Assembly (NCBI GenBank): GCA_937901905.1
Contig: CALDIF010000030.1
Location: 1-62,785, forward strand
DNA length: 62,785 nucleotides
DNA from: an uncultured Porphyromonadaceae bacterium
GTDB lineage: Bacteria > Bacteroidota > Bacteroidia > Bacteroidales > Muribaculaceae
Reading direction: 5' to 3'
Both the position numbers and the translations under genes were made by a program. The notes under the pieces are model-generated. The model searched no databases. It was not told the DNA's origin and saw only the letters and a program-made list of their open reading frames with translations. Within the stretch, counting starts at the first letter, position 1, and the number at the start of each line of letters is the position of its first letter. This document shows positions 54,739 to 62,785 of this stretch, one piece after another.

Positions 54739-56157
54739 ATGCTGTTCAATTCATTACGGTTTTTACTGTTTTTCCCGACAGTAGCACTGCTCTACTGGTT
54801 GTTGTCGCCAAGGTGGCGCAATGCCATGTTGCTTGTCGCCAGTTATTATTTTTACATGAATTGGAAGCCCGTCTATGCTCTGTTGATATTATGCTCAACG
54901 TTGACCACATGGTGGTGTGCTCTCAAGATTGAGGCTTCCGGTGACCGCCGAGGCAGGAGCCGATGGTTGACCTTGTGCTTGATATTGAATCTGGCTATCC
55001 TGTTTACATTCAAGTATTTCAACTTTGCTGCCGCAACGATTACCTCGCTACTTAATGCGTCCGATTTGGCATTGCAAGTGCCTAATCTCGACGTGTTGTT
55101 GCCTGTAGGCATCTCGTTTTATACTTTTCAAGCAATAGGATATACTATTGACGTGTATCGAGGTTCAATCAAGGCGGAGCGTGGCATAGCGACCTACGCG
55201 TTGTTTGTGTCATTCTTCCCACAACTTGTTGCGGGTCCCATTGAGCGTGCACGCAATCTGTTGCCGCAGTTTCATCAAACTCATCGGTTTGACGGCTCAC
55301 AATTTATTGAAGGCTTGCGCTTGATGGCTTGGGGCTATTTCATGAAATTGTGTATAGCGGAGAATGTGTCATCGTATGTTGACGCGGTGTACAACAACTT
55401 GCCTATGCATAACGGAACAAGCATTCTATTGGCAACCTTGTTCTTCACTTTTCAAATATTTTGTGACTTTGGGGGCTATTCGCTCATCGCCATCGGTGTC
55501 GCGCGGTGCATGGGGTTCACGTTGATGCAGAATTTCAACCACCCCTATTTGGCAACGTCGGTCAAGGACTTTTGGCGTCGTTGGCACATTTCCCTGTCAT
55601 CATGGTTTGCCGAGTATGTGTACATTCCATTGGGCGGTAGTCGTTGCAGTGAGGTGCGTCATCAACGCAACATAATGATTACCATGTTGTTGAGCGGATT
55701 GTGGCACGGTGCAAATTGGACTTTCGTGGCTTGGGGCGCTTATCATGGTATCATGCAGTGTTTGTATTCGTTATGGAATAAATTTGTCAAACTGCCGCGT
55801 GTGCCGGCACTCGTGTCAAGAATGTGTGCCGTTTTGTTAACCTTTGTCGTTACGATGTCGGGTTGGGTCTTCTTCCGTGCCAATTCACTCGCCGATGCTA
55901 TTGAGGCGTTTCACAAGATGTTTACTTCGCATGGTATGTTGTTCAATGGCGAGGGTAAGCCTGCATTGCTGATGGCATTGCTGATGATGTGTGTACTCAT
56001 AATTAAAGAGATTAAGGACGAGTTGGGTTTGAAACGACTTGACTTTATGCACAGTTCGTCCGCAGGCGTGTCCGTCATCGGGTTCGCAACGGTCGTAATT
56101 ATGATTTTGCTATGCGGCAACTTTAATGGCGGACAATTTATATATTTTCAATTCTGA
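54739..56157 (+). CDS. MBOAT family O-acyltransferase (AlgI-like)
   Basis: The 472-residue inner-membrane protein moves acetyl groups to the periplasmic side for transfer to a polymer. MBOAT hallmarks are VGISFYTFQAIGYTIDVYRG, WRRWHISLSSWFAEYVYIPLGG and the catalytic His region GLWHGANWTFVAWGAYHG. Length and motifs fit AlgI/DltB-type proteins. It is followed, with a one-base stop/start overlap (TGATG), by an SGNH protein, the usual partner that receives the acetyl group. The acceptor is presumably the exopolysaccharide of this locus. Confidence 0.93.
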   Translation: MLFNSLRFLLFFPTVALLYWLLSPRWRNAMLLVASYYFYMNWKPVYALLILCSTLTTWWCALKIEASGDRRGRSRWLTLCLILNLAILFTFKYFNFAAATITSLLNASDLALQVPNLDVLLPVGISFYTFQAIGYTIDVYRGSIKAERGIATYALFVSFFPQLVAGPIERARNLLPQFHQTHRFDGSQFIEGLRLMAWGYFMKLCIAENVSSYVDAVYNNLPMHNGTSILLATLFFTFQIFCDFGGYSLIAIGVARCMGFTLMQNFNHPYLATSVKDFWRRWHISLSSWFAEYVYIPLGGSRCSEVRHQRNIMITMLLSGLWHGANWTFVAWGAYHGIMQCLYSLWNKFVKLPRVPALVSRMCAVLLTFVVTMSGWVFFRANSLADAIEAFHKMFTSHGMLFNGEGKPALLMALLMMCVLIIKEIKDELGLKRLDFMHSSSAGVSVIGFATVVIMILLCGNFNGGQFIYFQF

Positions 56158-57071
56158 TGAAGAAAACTTTGTTTTTTATTTTATCGGTGCTCGCCATCTT
56201 GCTTGTCGTTGATGTTACCCTGGGCGCAGGCAGTGACTGTTACATGAACCGTGTTACGCTGCCGGGTGACTATAGGTCGATTGACTATGTGGTGAGGGAG
56301 TGTGACGATGATATTGTGATTTTAGGCAGTAGTGTTGCGCTCAACAGTCTGGTTCCAAGCATTATTGAAGATAGCCTTGCCATGTCGTGCTTTAATGGTG
56401 GGGCGAATGCACAACAACTGCCGTACTATCTCACGATGCTCGATTGCTTGTTCTCAAGATATACCCCCCGTCTCGTTATTCTCGGACTCACTCCCGATGA
56501 GTGTTCCACGGAGGGAGTCGGCGAACGCTATAATATATTGGCTCCTTATTATCATCGGGGATATAGTGTGATTGACTCCTGTATGGAGCAAGACGATCCT
56601 GTCAAGAGAATATTGTTGAGTTCGAGCATGATAAGGTATAACACGATTTGGTGGCGCATTTTGCTGTATCACTTTGTTACCGCCGATAACCCCGGAGAAA
56701 AAGGATATGTGGCTAAGGACGTGCCTCCCGCACTGCCGACGTTGCTCAATGAACAAGTAGATACAATTACAGGGGAACGTATGGTGCAGTTGGAGCGTTT
56801 CATTGACATGTGTCGTAGGCATAACACAAAATTGATAGTATATTTCCCTCCACAATATCGGCGATTTTCAACGACATCAAATAGTTCAAATGTGGCTGTG
56901 GCTAAGATTTGCGAGCGGGTGGGGGTGAAGTGTGTTGATGACTCGCAGGATACCGCTTTTCTGGCTCACCCCGAGTGGTTCTACGACGACAAGCATCTGA
57001 ACCTCAATGGCGCGCCCGTGTATACCTCGCGTTTTATAAAGCACATTGACGATGTTGTCAATGCTCAATGA
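56157..57071 (+). CDS. SGNH-type acetyltransferase partner of the MBOAT protein
   Basis: The 304-residue product has an N-terminal membrane anchor or signal (about 4-24). The SGNH pattern has the nucleophile Ser in VILGSSVALNS (about 57-67) and the Asp-X2-His pair in DDKHLNLNGAPVY near 285. The fold matches AlgJ/AlgX/PatB-like enzymes, which take acetyl groups from an MBOAT protein and place them on a sugar. Coupled translation with the MBOAT gene supports a joint function. The exact family is not certain. Confidence 0.75.
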   Translation: MKKTLFFILSVLAILLVVDVTLGAGSDCYMNRVTLPGDYRSIDYVVRECDDDIVILGSSVALNSLVPSIIEDSLAMSCFNGGANAQQLPYYLTMLDCLFSRYTPRLVILGLTPDECSTEGVGERYNILAPYYHRGYSVIDSCMEQDDPVKRILLSSSMIRYNTIWWRILLYHFVTADNPGEKGYVAKDVPPALPTLLNEQVDTITGERMVQLERFIDMCRRHNTKLIVYFPPQYRRFSTTSNSSNVAVAKICERVGVKCVDDSQDTAFLAHPEWFYDDKHLNLNGAPVYTSRFIKHIDDVVNAQ

Positions 57072-57084
57072 CACGATGATTATT

Positions 57085-57660
57085 ATGAAAAAATTATTCT
57101 TCTATTCTCTTTTCTTGATGATGTTTATAACGGCGTGTGACAGTCCCGAGCCGAACGAGTTGTATTTTGTAGGAGACTCGCATGTGGCTCGATGGGACTT
57201 GAAACAGTGGTTCGCGGCGTGTGTCACGCATAATGAAGGTGTTAGTGGTAGCGGAATTGACTATATAGAGAGTCGTGTGGGGGAATACAATGGCTGTGAT
57301 GTGGTCGTGGTCACCGGCACAAACGACTTGTGGTCAATGAGTGTTGCCGAAGAGGATAAATATGTTGAACGATACATTACTGCCTTGAAAGGTCTGAATG
57401 CCGGGCACATTTATCTGTTCTCAATTTTTCCTCGCGGATCTCGCTATGTTGAGGGCGAGTTTACATCTAACGAGCGCATAGCGCGACTTAATAATAAAAT
57501 ACAAGCCGAGGTCGCACTCCTATCCGGCATTACCTATATTGACGTGTTTGCTCTCTTGCTGCGAAACGGCACGTTGCATGATGCCTATACCTATGACGGA
57601 TTGCATCTTTCAATCGAGGGATATGAATTGATTACCAACCAATTAAAAAAACAATTGTGA
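57085..57660 (+). CDS. SGNH/GDSL hydrolase lipoprotein
   Basis: The 191-residue product has a lipoprotein signal (MKKLFFYSLFLMMFITAC). All GDSL blocks are visible: FVGDSHVARWD (nucleophile Ser), GSGIDY, VTGTNDLW (oxyanion Asn), and DGLHLSIEGY (Asp-X2-His). It could deacetylate the polymer or be a second transferase. I start at ATG 57085; upstream in-frame ATGs inside the preceding gene (57046-57076) would place polar residues before the signal. It lies 13 bp after the MBOAT partner gene. Confidence 0.85.
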   Translation: MKKLFFYSLFLMMFITACDSPEPNELYFVGDSHVARWDLKQWFAACVTHNEGVSGSGIDYIESRVGEYNGCDVVVVTGTNDLWSMSVAEEDKYVERYITALKGLNAGHIYLFSIFPRGSRYVEGEFTSNERIARLNNKIQAEVALLSGITYIDVFALLLRNGTLHDAYTYDGLHLSIEGYELITNQLKKQL

Positions 57661-58244
57661 GAAGATTTATATTACTGCTATCGGTTGTTGTGACTGCAAC
57701 AGTCGGTTATGCCCAGTTATACTTGGGTCTGCGTGACACGCGTTACGTCAATGTAGGTTATTGCTTTAATTCGGGTGTTAGTGTCGAGTTGGAGCATAGT
57801 GTCTATGCCGAGAAGTTCAAGTTTCAACATATTCGTGGTGCAGTTGATTACGCTAATCGTTTCGGCATGGTCGAAATTGGCGTGATGCCTTATGCCGGTG
57901 TGATATACACGGGAGATTACTATGACTTGGGTGCATACGTGTATGCTCGCTTCAGACCTGCTGAGCGGCTTGTACTGGCAGGGTGTGTTAATCCTCACTA
58001 TGACTCAACCCTCGATTACAAGACGTGTTTCATGGTTGATGCCTCTTGTCGACTATATAAAGAATTATCGGCTGTTGTGCAGTACACTACAGTTCCCGAG
58101 TTTAGAGAGCGCGAGAAACGTTTTAGGGTGGGTGTGAGTTTCGACTTGGGACGCTTGATGGTTAAACCTCTGCTCTCGATACCCATTGGCGATGGCGAAA
58201 GTAAAAGTGTTCGCGTGGCTGTGCAGATGAGATATTGTCTATGA
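57657..58244 (+). CDS. Small outer-membrane beta-barrel protein
   Basis: The 195-residue product has a signal peptide (about 1-19, ending GYA-Q) and then about ten amphipathic strands with aromatic girdles, ending in MRYCL. The start is GTG 57657, overlapping the TGA of the lipoprotein gene (GTGA). The fold is inferred by eye. In position it parallels the outer-membrane component of alginate-type systems, but it is far smaller than an AlgE porin, so a role in anchoring or gating is only a guess. Confidence 0.65.
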   Translation: MRRFILLLSVVVTATVGYAQLYLGLRDTRYVNVGYCFNSGVSVELEHSVYAEKFKFQHIRGAVDYANRFGMVEIGVMPYAGVIYTGDYYDLGAYVYARFRPAERLVLAGCVNPHYDSTLDYKTCFMVDASCRLYKELSAVVQYTTVPEFREREKRFRVGVSFDLGRLMVKPLLSIPIGDGESKSVRVAVQMRYCL

Positions 58245-58348
58245 CGGTTACTTGGCGATTGTTTGATTTTTGCAAGTTATTAACTTTCACATTGTTTAAT
58301 GTTTGATTTAACCTCTAAACTCGAATAATTAATTTAACGTATTCGAAG

Positions 58349-59998
58349 ATGCTAAAGTATTTGCGTGTGATGATATTTCTATGTGTTATGCAGGCTCTTG
58401 TCGATGCCTATGCCATAACGCGGGTTGTGAATTTTGAGGTGTCGGGCAGTAATGTGACCGAGCAGTTGCGTATGGTTGTCAAGGGCATGAGTCGTCGTGA
58501 CTCGTTGGTGATAAACTTTGCCAAAGGCGAGTTTATTATCGACGGCTCGGTCGAGATGCACGTTAATACGGTCATGAGGGGGCAAGGCAAGGATGTAACT
58601 CGCCTACTGTTCGGTAATACCGGAACTTTCGGGGGCGATTCTTTTTTATACTTCAACGGTAACAAACGCAATGAACTGAGTGTTGAGATTAGTGACTTGT
58701 CATGCGACATGGTTCATCACGATGAGCAGTGGTGGGATACCGAGTCCCAAAAGTACCTGTTGCGGTTTATCCACATCAAGAAGGCCGACATCCACCACAT
58801 TGCCAGTCATCTGATGAATGCGGCGTGTACAACTATTGATATGATAGTGTGTAGGAATGTTGATATTCACGATTGCGAACTGATTAATCACAATAACTGC
58901 GGCACGGGCGGCATCCTGTGGTTTAGGCGAGATAATCATGATATTAAAATCACCGATAATGTGATTGAAAAATATGGTGACGATGAGTTCCTCGCCATAT
59001 GGGAGGGCGGTGATGATAACAACGTTTGGAGTCCCGAAAAAGGCATCAAGGAGAATATCCTCTTTGCCAACAATCAAGTTCGATTTATCAAGCATGCCGG
59101 TGACAAAGATAGGGTTTGTTCAGTTCAGATGGCGTTGTATAACTTCGGCACGGATAAAGGTACTGCCATCCATTGGAGTAATATAGTATTTGAGAACAAT
59201 AGTTTTTATTTTGATGCACCCATCCTTTCTCTCTTATCAATTCGCATGAATAGCGGTGACAGTCATGAGGGCATGGTTTTCCGTAATAATCAAGTGACAT
59301 TTACCGCTGCAAGTGGTTTTGACGGCAACAGTCATGCCGATATTGAGGTACACGATGCGGCATGTAGCGGTTCTGAAGTTTTCATTGAGGGTAACGTCTT
59401 TACGGTTCAGGGCATTGTGACCGATCGCTATGGTGGCAATGGTTACAATCACCTTATATGTGACGGAGCAACAGTGAGGTATTCAAACAATGATTTGTCC
59501 GCGCGACACACTACGATTGACGGCAAGACCTTCGGTCCCACATTTTTATGGGTTAGAAATAAAGGTTGTGATGTTACGCTCACCGATAACGACCTCTCCG
59601 GCATGGTCAAGTTGGCTAAAGTGGATGGAGGCGAGACACGGTCGTTCAAGTTGTCGGCTACAGGCAACACTTTCAGCGGTGACACGCGCATCTATTGTCG
59701 TGACGTACAATATGCCGATGTGTCAATCGTGGGCAATACATTCAATAGCGATTGCTACGAAGTTCTCCTACAAGAATTTGCTTCGCGAGGAAAGTTGGTG
59801 TTTAAGGACAATGTGGTGTATGCCTCGCGAGGTGGACGGTTATTTACTCACTACGATAAAAAGTTCGGCATCGATTCGATGGTGTTTGAGCGATTGGAAG
59901 TGTCGGGTAACACACTCAATGGAATGCGACAAGAGAATTTCCTGCCACAAGGCATGAATGTCACTCATGGCAAGGTTAAGAATAATCGTTTCTATTGA
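58349..59998 (+). CDS. Secreted right-handed parallel beta-helix protein
   Basis: The 549-residue product has a signal peptide (about 1-21). From about 60 to the end it is a beta-helix. Rungs are marked by a repeated Asn-X-Phe/Val step, for example FANNQVRF, FENNSFYF, FRNNQVTF, IEGNVFTV, ATGNTFSG and VGNTFNS. The start resembles pectate-lyase-like folds (GEFIIDGSVEMH then MRGQGKDVTRL). Such proteins are polysaccharide lyases, epimerases or depolymerases; no catalytic set is clear. Its place after the acetylation genes suggests it acts on the same polymer. Confidence 0.75.
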   Translation: MLKYLRVMIFLCVMQALVDAYAITRVVNFEVSGSNVTEQLRMVVKGMSRRDSLVINFAKGEFIIDGSVEMHVNTVMRGQGKDVTRLLFGNTGTFGGDSFLYFNGNKRNELSVEISDLSCDMVHHDEQWWDTESQKYLLRFIHIKKADIHHIASHLMNAACTTIDMIVCRNVDIHDCELINHNNCGTGGILWFRRDNHDIKITDNVIEKYGDDEFLAIWEGGDDNNVWSPEKGIKENILFANNQVRFIKHAGDKDRVCSVQMALYNFGTDKGTAIHWSNIVFENNSFYFDAPILSLLSIRMNSGDSHEGMVFRNNQVTFTAASGFDGNSHADIEVHDAACSGSEVFIEGNVFTVQGIVTDRYGGNGYNHLICDGATVRYSNNDLSARHTTIDGKTFGPTFLWVRNKGCDVTLTDNDLSGMVKLAKVDGGETRSFKLSATGNTFSGDTRIYCRDVQYADVSIVGNTFNSDCYEVLLQEFASRGKLVFKDNVVYASRGGRLFTHYDKKFGIDSMVFERLEVSGNTLNGMRQENFLPQGMNVTHGKVKNNRFY

Positions 59999-59999
59999 G

Positions 60000-61448
60000 T
60001 TATTCGGTCTCGTCGGGGTTACAGTCACCCCATTGGGAGTTGAGAAAATCTAACCGTAGGTGAATTAGATATTTCAATTGATTTACACGTGACAGATATT
60101 GGTCACTGGAACTGTCGGGCCACCTGCGATTGTCAGGAACTGTGGCCGCGTTGACGTTTAAAGCGTAATTGTCAATAAAATTGTCGATCCAGTCAAATCC
60201 ATCTTGTGAGAATTCTTGCCAATGTTTTCTTATACAAGCCATCAATGATGGTGAATTTTTGAGATATTTCATCCATCCAATGGGTCTGCCGTTGTCTTGC
60301 CATGAGAATTTTTGTTCGCCGGTTCGGCGTAGTGAAAAGCCAAAGTCCCACACCGGTCCGAAGACGATTTTGGAGTTATCGCCTCGTTCCTTATGCCAAT
60401 AACAAGATCCCGCATAACCCTCCTGGTTATCCATGATTTCTTGGACAATGCAATATTTAGCATATTCATCAATGTCTATCAGTTCTTCCCATTCGTTGTC
60501 AGTCGACAAATCTCTATTCTTGATGGCATCAATGACGTTCGATATCAAAGTTTGCAAATACTCTCTTTGTTGAGAGGACAGAACTTCAGGTGAATGGTAA
60601 GTGTATAGCATTCCATCAAAGATGATTTGATTGTCATCAATATAGTTGTCGTGTTCAACCAGCCAACCGCCGGTTACTGCTTGAGGTTTCATCTCAAGAT
60701 CTTTTTGTTCGGTGATGTCCACGCGACCGGTTTGCACCCTCACCGTTTCGGTTAGGAAATATAAGCCACAATAGTCCCCATTGACAACCAATTCGATGGG
60801 TTCCTCATGTGATGCCCAGTTCATACCTATTCGTCGGCTTATCTGAAAAGCCACCGCATCAAGCATATATCCGCGCCAATCATCGTAGCGTGCTTGCAGG
60901 GCATAGTGCTTGCTCTTGGCAGTATTTGCAATTAACTCGGCTTTTGATGTCAGTTTGACCTTATATTGTTTTTTGGGATATGTTATCCATGTGTAATTTC
61001 CCCTTCCCTTTATTTCGAGCGGCAGGGGTGATGACTCGCTACCGATAGACAGAACCTTCGTACTGCCGTTCGCCTCAAGCCAATACTCGCCTTGCCAATA
61101 GTGTTCCTTGCTGTTAATCGTGCGGTAACCGGCTGTGTTGACGTGCATCACAGGCAATGTGCCGCTAACGTATTCGGCAGGCTCGTGAACAATATCAGGA
61201 TTAAAAATAATGTTTAATACCTCGTTCAGGTCGGCGACATTAACGATGCCATCGCTATTGATGTCACACAGGGCAAGGTCATTTGTGTCTTGCATGATGT
61301 CATTGAGCACAAGGTTGACATCGGCTATGTTTACCTCATCGTCATGATTCAGGTCGGCTCGTCGATTAGTGCCGCGCACTGCGGCTTCGCTGATAATACT
61401 GCACAAGCAAAATACTATTACCAATATGGGTGTTTTGGTGTATGCCAT
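60000..61448 (-). CDS. Secreted CotH kinase-like protein with N-terminal dockerin repeats
   Basis: The 482-residue product has a signal peptide (about 1-22) and two dockerin-type calcium loops: ADLNHDDEVNIADVNLVL and CDINSDGIVNVADLNEVL (about 31-80). The CotH domain follows with KGRGNYTW, PKKQYKVKL, LVVNGDYCGLYFLTETVR, GGWLVEHDNY and the DFG-like VWDFGFSL. CotH proteins phosphorylate secreted proteins in spore formers; in gut Bacteroidota the substrate is unknown. Its stop is one base from the beta-helix stop on the other strand. Confidence 0.87.
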   Translation of the reverse strand: MAYTKTPILVIVFCLCSIISEAAVRGTNRRADLNHDDEVNIADVNLVLNDIMQDTNDLALCDINSDGIVNVADLNEVLNIIFNPDIVHEPAEYVSGTLPVMHVNTAGYRTINSKEHYWQGEYWLEANGSTKVLSIGSESSPLPLEIKGRGNYTWITYPKKQYKVKLTSKAELIANTAKSKHYALQARYDDWRGYMLDAVAFQISRRIGMNWASHEEPIELVVNGDYCGLYFLTETVRVQTGRVDITEQKDLEMKPQAVTGGWLVEHDNYIDDNQIIFDGMLYTYHSPEVLSSQQREYLQTLISNVIDAIKNRDLSTDNEWEELIDIDEYAKYCIVQEIMDNQEGYAGSCYWHKERGDNSKIVFGPVWDFGFSLRRTGEQKFSWQDNGRPIGWMKYLKNSPSLMACIRKHWQEFSQDGFDWIDNFIDNYALNVNAATVPDNRRWPDSSSDQYLSRVNQLKYLIHLRLDFLNSQWGDCNPDETE

Positions 61449-61639
61449 TGTCTTTTGTATTTGTGGGGGCGGTTACTTCGTTAACCGATGAGGTTGTTAT
61501 CGGTTGTCGGTCGTTTGATGGGTGCTTCGCAATTTCCGCTGTTTGAAGATATTGATGAGATCTCTTTCTATTCTCGTGTTTTTGCATTAAATAGTGTCGA
61601 TTTGTGTATCAAAAGTACACTTTTCGCTATTGTCAAGTG

Positions 61640-61671
61640 CAAAATTACTCTTTTTACTTGAAAGTGACAAA
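61640..61671 (-). promoter_or_regulatory. Promoter of the CotH-like gene
   Basis: The minus-strand -7 box TAATTTTG (61640-61647) and -33 box TTTG (61668-61671) are 20 bp apart. The leader of about 185 nt has no clear structure. Confidence 0.8.
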
Positions 61672-61789
61672 TTGTTGAAGGGGGGTATATAATTGGGTTA
61701 CCTGCAAAACACCGTGTCAGGTAGTGACATTGGGCCTCTCCGAGGTCGTCATGCCGTAGCTGCGATTAGTCTCGTAGGAGTGATAGATG

Positions 61790-61847
61790 TTTTACGTAGA
61801 TTTACGAGAATAATATCGACGTAGACAGACGTAAAATAGACGTGAAA
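61790..61847 (+). repeat. Dispersed repeat element including ACAGACGT core, copy 3
   Basis: The left part (TTTTACGTAGATTTACGAGA) resembles 21741-21761. The core 61825-61844 (ACAGACGT-AAAA-TAGACGTG) matches 15686-15704 and 45471-45489. After it, 61855-61980 is AT-rich with short imperfect direct repeats of ACGAATTTCAC and TTTACG types and no gene. Confidence 0.6.
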
Positions 61848-62013
61848 AAAAAGACTACGAATTTCACGAATTTCACTAATTACAAACTACAGCGGTTTAT
61901 AGAACCATATACAGAAATTTGCTGATTTACGAAGAATTACGCAGTTTTTACGCAATTTTATGTGAGATAATGTACGCGTATTTACGGGGGGTATAGCAGA
62001 TGCCCCTTTTTTG

Positions 62014-62045
62014 TTTGGTGCTTATGCAAAAAAACAGTAACTTTG
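62014..62045 (+). promoter_or_regulatory. Promoter of the serine acetyltransferase-like gene
   Basis: TTTG (62014-62017) and TAACTTTG (62038-62045) are 20 bp apart, a full match. Transcription would start near 62052, about 190 nt before the gene. Confidence 0.82.
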
Positions 62046-62051
62046 TGTGTT

Positions 62052-62243
62052 CAATCGGATTTAGATGAAGTGCTATTCACTATCAAACAAGCAATCGTGC
62101 TTGTTTAATTCATCAATTGATGAACCGGACAAGTCCAATCGTCCGGGGCACTACGGAGGTCGCCCGGATATGTCCGGCTCCACTGCGGAACGTACATTGT
62201 TAACAATAACACATTCTCAAAACATTCTCAAATTCTTGGCATT
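62052..62243 (+). promoter_or_regulatory. Structured 5' leader with stacked hairpins
   Basis: Four inverted repeats follow one another. They are AAACAAGCA/TGCTTGTTT (62085-62106), TTCATCAATTGATGAA (62109-62124), CCGGAC...GTCCGG (starting 62125) and CCGGA-TATG-TCCGG (about 62164-62177). A 60-codon frame (ATG 62065, stop 62245-62247) spans the whole leader and ends in an ATGA overlap with the next gene. It has Cys at codons 3 and 12. It matches no known riboswitch that I recognise. Confidence 0.5.
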
Positions 62244-62785
62244 ATGAAGCAGACATTGATGCGGATATATGGATGGGTACTGGCACCGGTGGTTGCCGTG
62301 ATATGGGTGACGCTGAATGCGCGACAACGTGCACTGGTGGTCGAGGATCGCGAACGGTGGTGCCAATGGCTACACATCGATGGTGGTTTCGCCGGGCTGT
62401 GTTGGCTCGTGGCGAACCGCGACGAGTTCCGCTCCGTGCTCTACCGATGCATGGGAGCCAAGCGGTTCGCCTTCAACTGGTGGCTGCGTCCGCTGCGCGA
62501 CCTTTACATCACTACCACCGACATCGGCGGAGGTCTACTGATACAACACGGCTTCAGCACCATCATCTCGGCGGCACGCATCGGACGCGACTGCAAGATT
62601 TACCACCACGTCACGCTTGGCTTCAACCACGCCCTCGAGGCTCCGGTACTGGGCGACAACGTTGAGGTGTGCTGTGGCGCGAAAATCCTCGGCGGTGTGA
62701 CAATCGGCGACAACGTGCTCGTGGGAGCCGGTGCCGTGGTGACACACGACGTGCCGCCCAACTCGGTGGTCGCCGGTGTGCCGGC
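62244..62785 (+). CDS. Serine acetyltransferase-like protein (left-handed beta-helix), 3' truncated by the window
   Basis: The visible 180 codons start MKQTLMRIYGWVLAPVVAV. After an N-terminal helical part comes the hexapeptide-repeat domain: LLIQHGFSTIISAARIGRDC, KIYHHVTLGF, PVLGDNVEVCCGAKILGG, VTIGDNVLVGAGAVVTHDVP, PNSVVAGVP. These fit CysE-type acetyltransferases; the motif HHVTLGF has the catalytic His. In polysaccharide loci such genes often acetylate a sugar precursor, whereas true CysE starts cysteine synthesis; context here favours the former. It continues beyond 62785. Confidence 0.85.
   Translation, partial: MKQTLMRIYGWVLAPVVAVIWVTLNARQRALVVEDRERWCQWLHIDGGFAGLCWLVANRDEFRSVLYRCMGAKRFAFNWWLRPLRDLYITTTDIGGGLLIQHGFSTIISAARIGRDCKIYHHVTLGFNHALEAPVLGDNVEVCCGAKILGGVTIGDNVLVGAGAVVTHDVPPNSVVAGVP

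Noticed and set aside
61855..61980. Repetitive AT-rich stretch as a replication origin or iteron array
   Set aside because: Repeats are irregular and short, with no DnaA-box cluster or replication gene nearby.

Overview
The window is a contiguous piece of a Bacteroidota (order Bacteroidales) chromosome, most likely a gut lineage close to Muribaculaceae or Prevotellaceae; the family is an inference without alignments. The evidence is: SecD and SecF fused in one gene; many -7 boxes of the form TAnnTTTG with TTTG or a close variant about 20 bp upstream; few Shine-Dalgarno sequences; NigD-like, DUF3467, DUF6249 and GYF_2 proteins; PorZ-like proteins with a type IX sorting tail; and SusA-like, PulA and CBM20-MalQ starch enzymes. 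I see no rRNA, CRISPR array, transposase or phage gene.

Layout. 1-15.3 kb, mostly minus strand: tRNA-Arg(CCT), secDF, a GT2 glycosyltransferase, cysS, a DUF3467 gene, a NigD-like lipoprotein with a LolD-type ATPase, an ECF sigma operon (DUF6249 membrane protein, sigma factor, small membrane protein), a coupled pair of dispanin (CD225)-like proteins, a small secreted dockerin-like protein, a glycosyltransferase and gyrB. 15.8-21.6 kb, plus strand: mtgA overlapping two tandem acyltransferase-3 genes, then an M16 peptidase. 21.7-22.9 kb: rplU-rpmA, flanked by an inverted 85-bp repeat. 23-33.6 kb, plus strand: pgi, a small membrane protein, two tandem PorZ-like proteins, mutS and a U32 protein. 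33.5-38.5 kb, minus strand: a LolC/E-like permease, rbfA, an O-methyltransferase, aroQ and a PpiD-like chaperone. 38.6-47.0 kb, minus strand: a maltodextrin cluster (SusA-like amylase, pulA, malQ and an MFS sugar transporter). Two palindromes GCAAACGTTTGC lie exactly 56 bp upstream of candidate -7 boxes, which points to one LacI-family regulator.

47.3-62.8 kb is an exopolysaccharide locus. It encodes Wza-type export lipoprotein, a Wzc-type tyrosine autokinase, a Wzy-like polymerase, a Wzx-like flippase and a GT4 glycosyltransferase on the opposite strand. These are followed by a tight run of MBOAT acyltransferase, SGNH protein, SGNH lipoprotein, small outer-membrane barrel and parallel beta-helix protein. 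I read that run as a module that O-acetylates and trims the exported polymer, similar in logic to the alginate acetylation genes but arranged differently. A dockerin-CotH kinase-like secreted protein follows on the minus strand. A serine acetyltransferase-like gene then starts behind a strong promoter and a structured 190-nt leader, and runs off the end.

Intergenic DNA is not empty. A terminator-like hairpin with arms GGGTGTGYC recurs three times, and a 19-20 bp core ACAGACGT-N3/4-TAGACGTG recurs three times. These look like dispersed, decaying repeat families.
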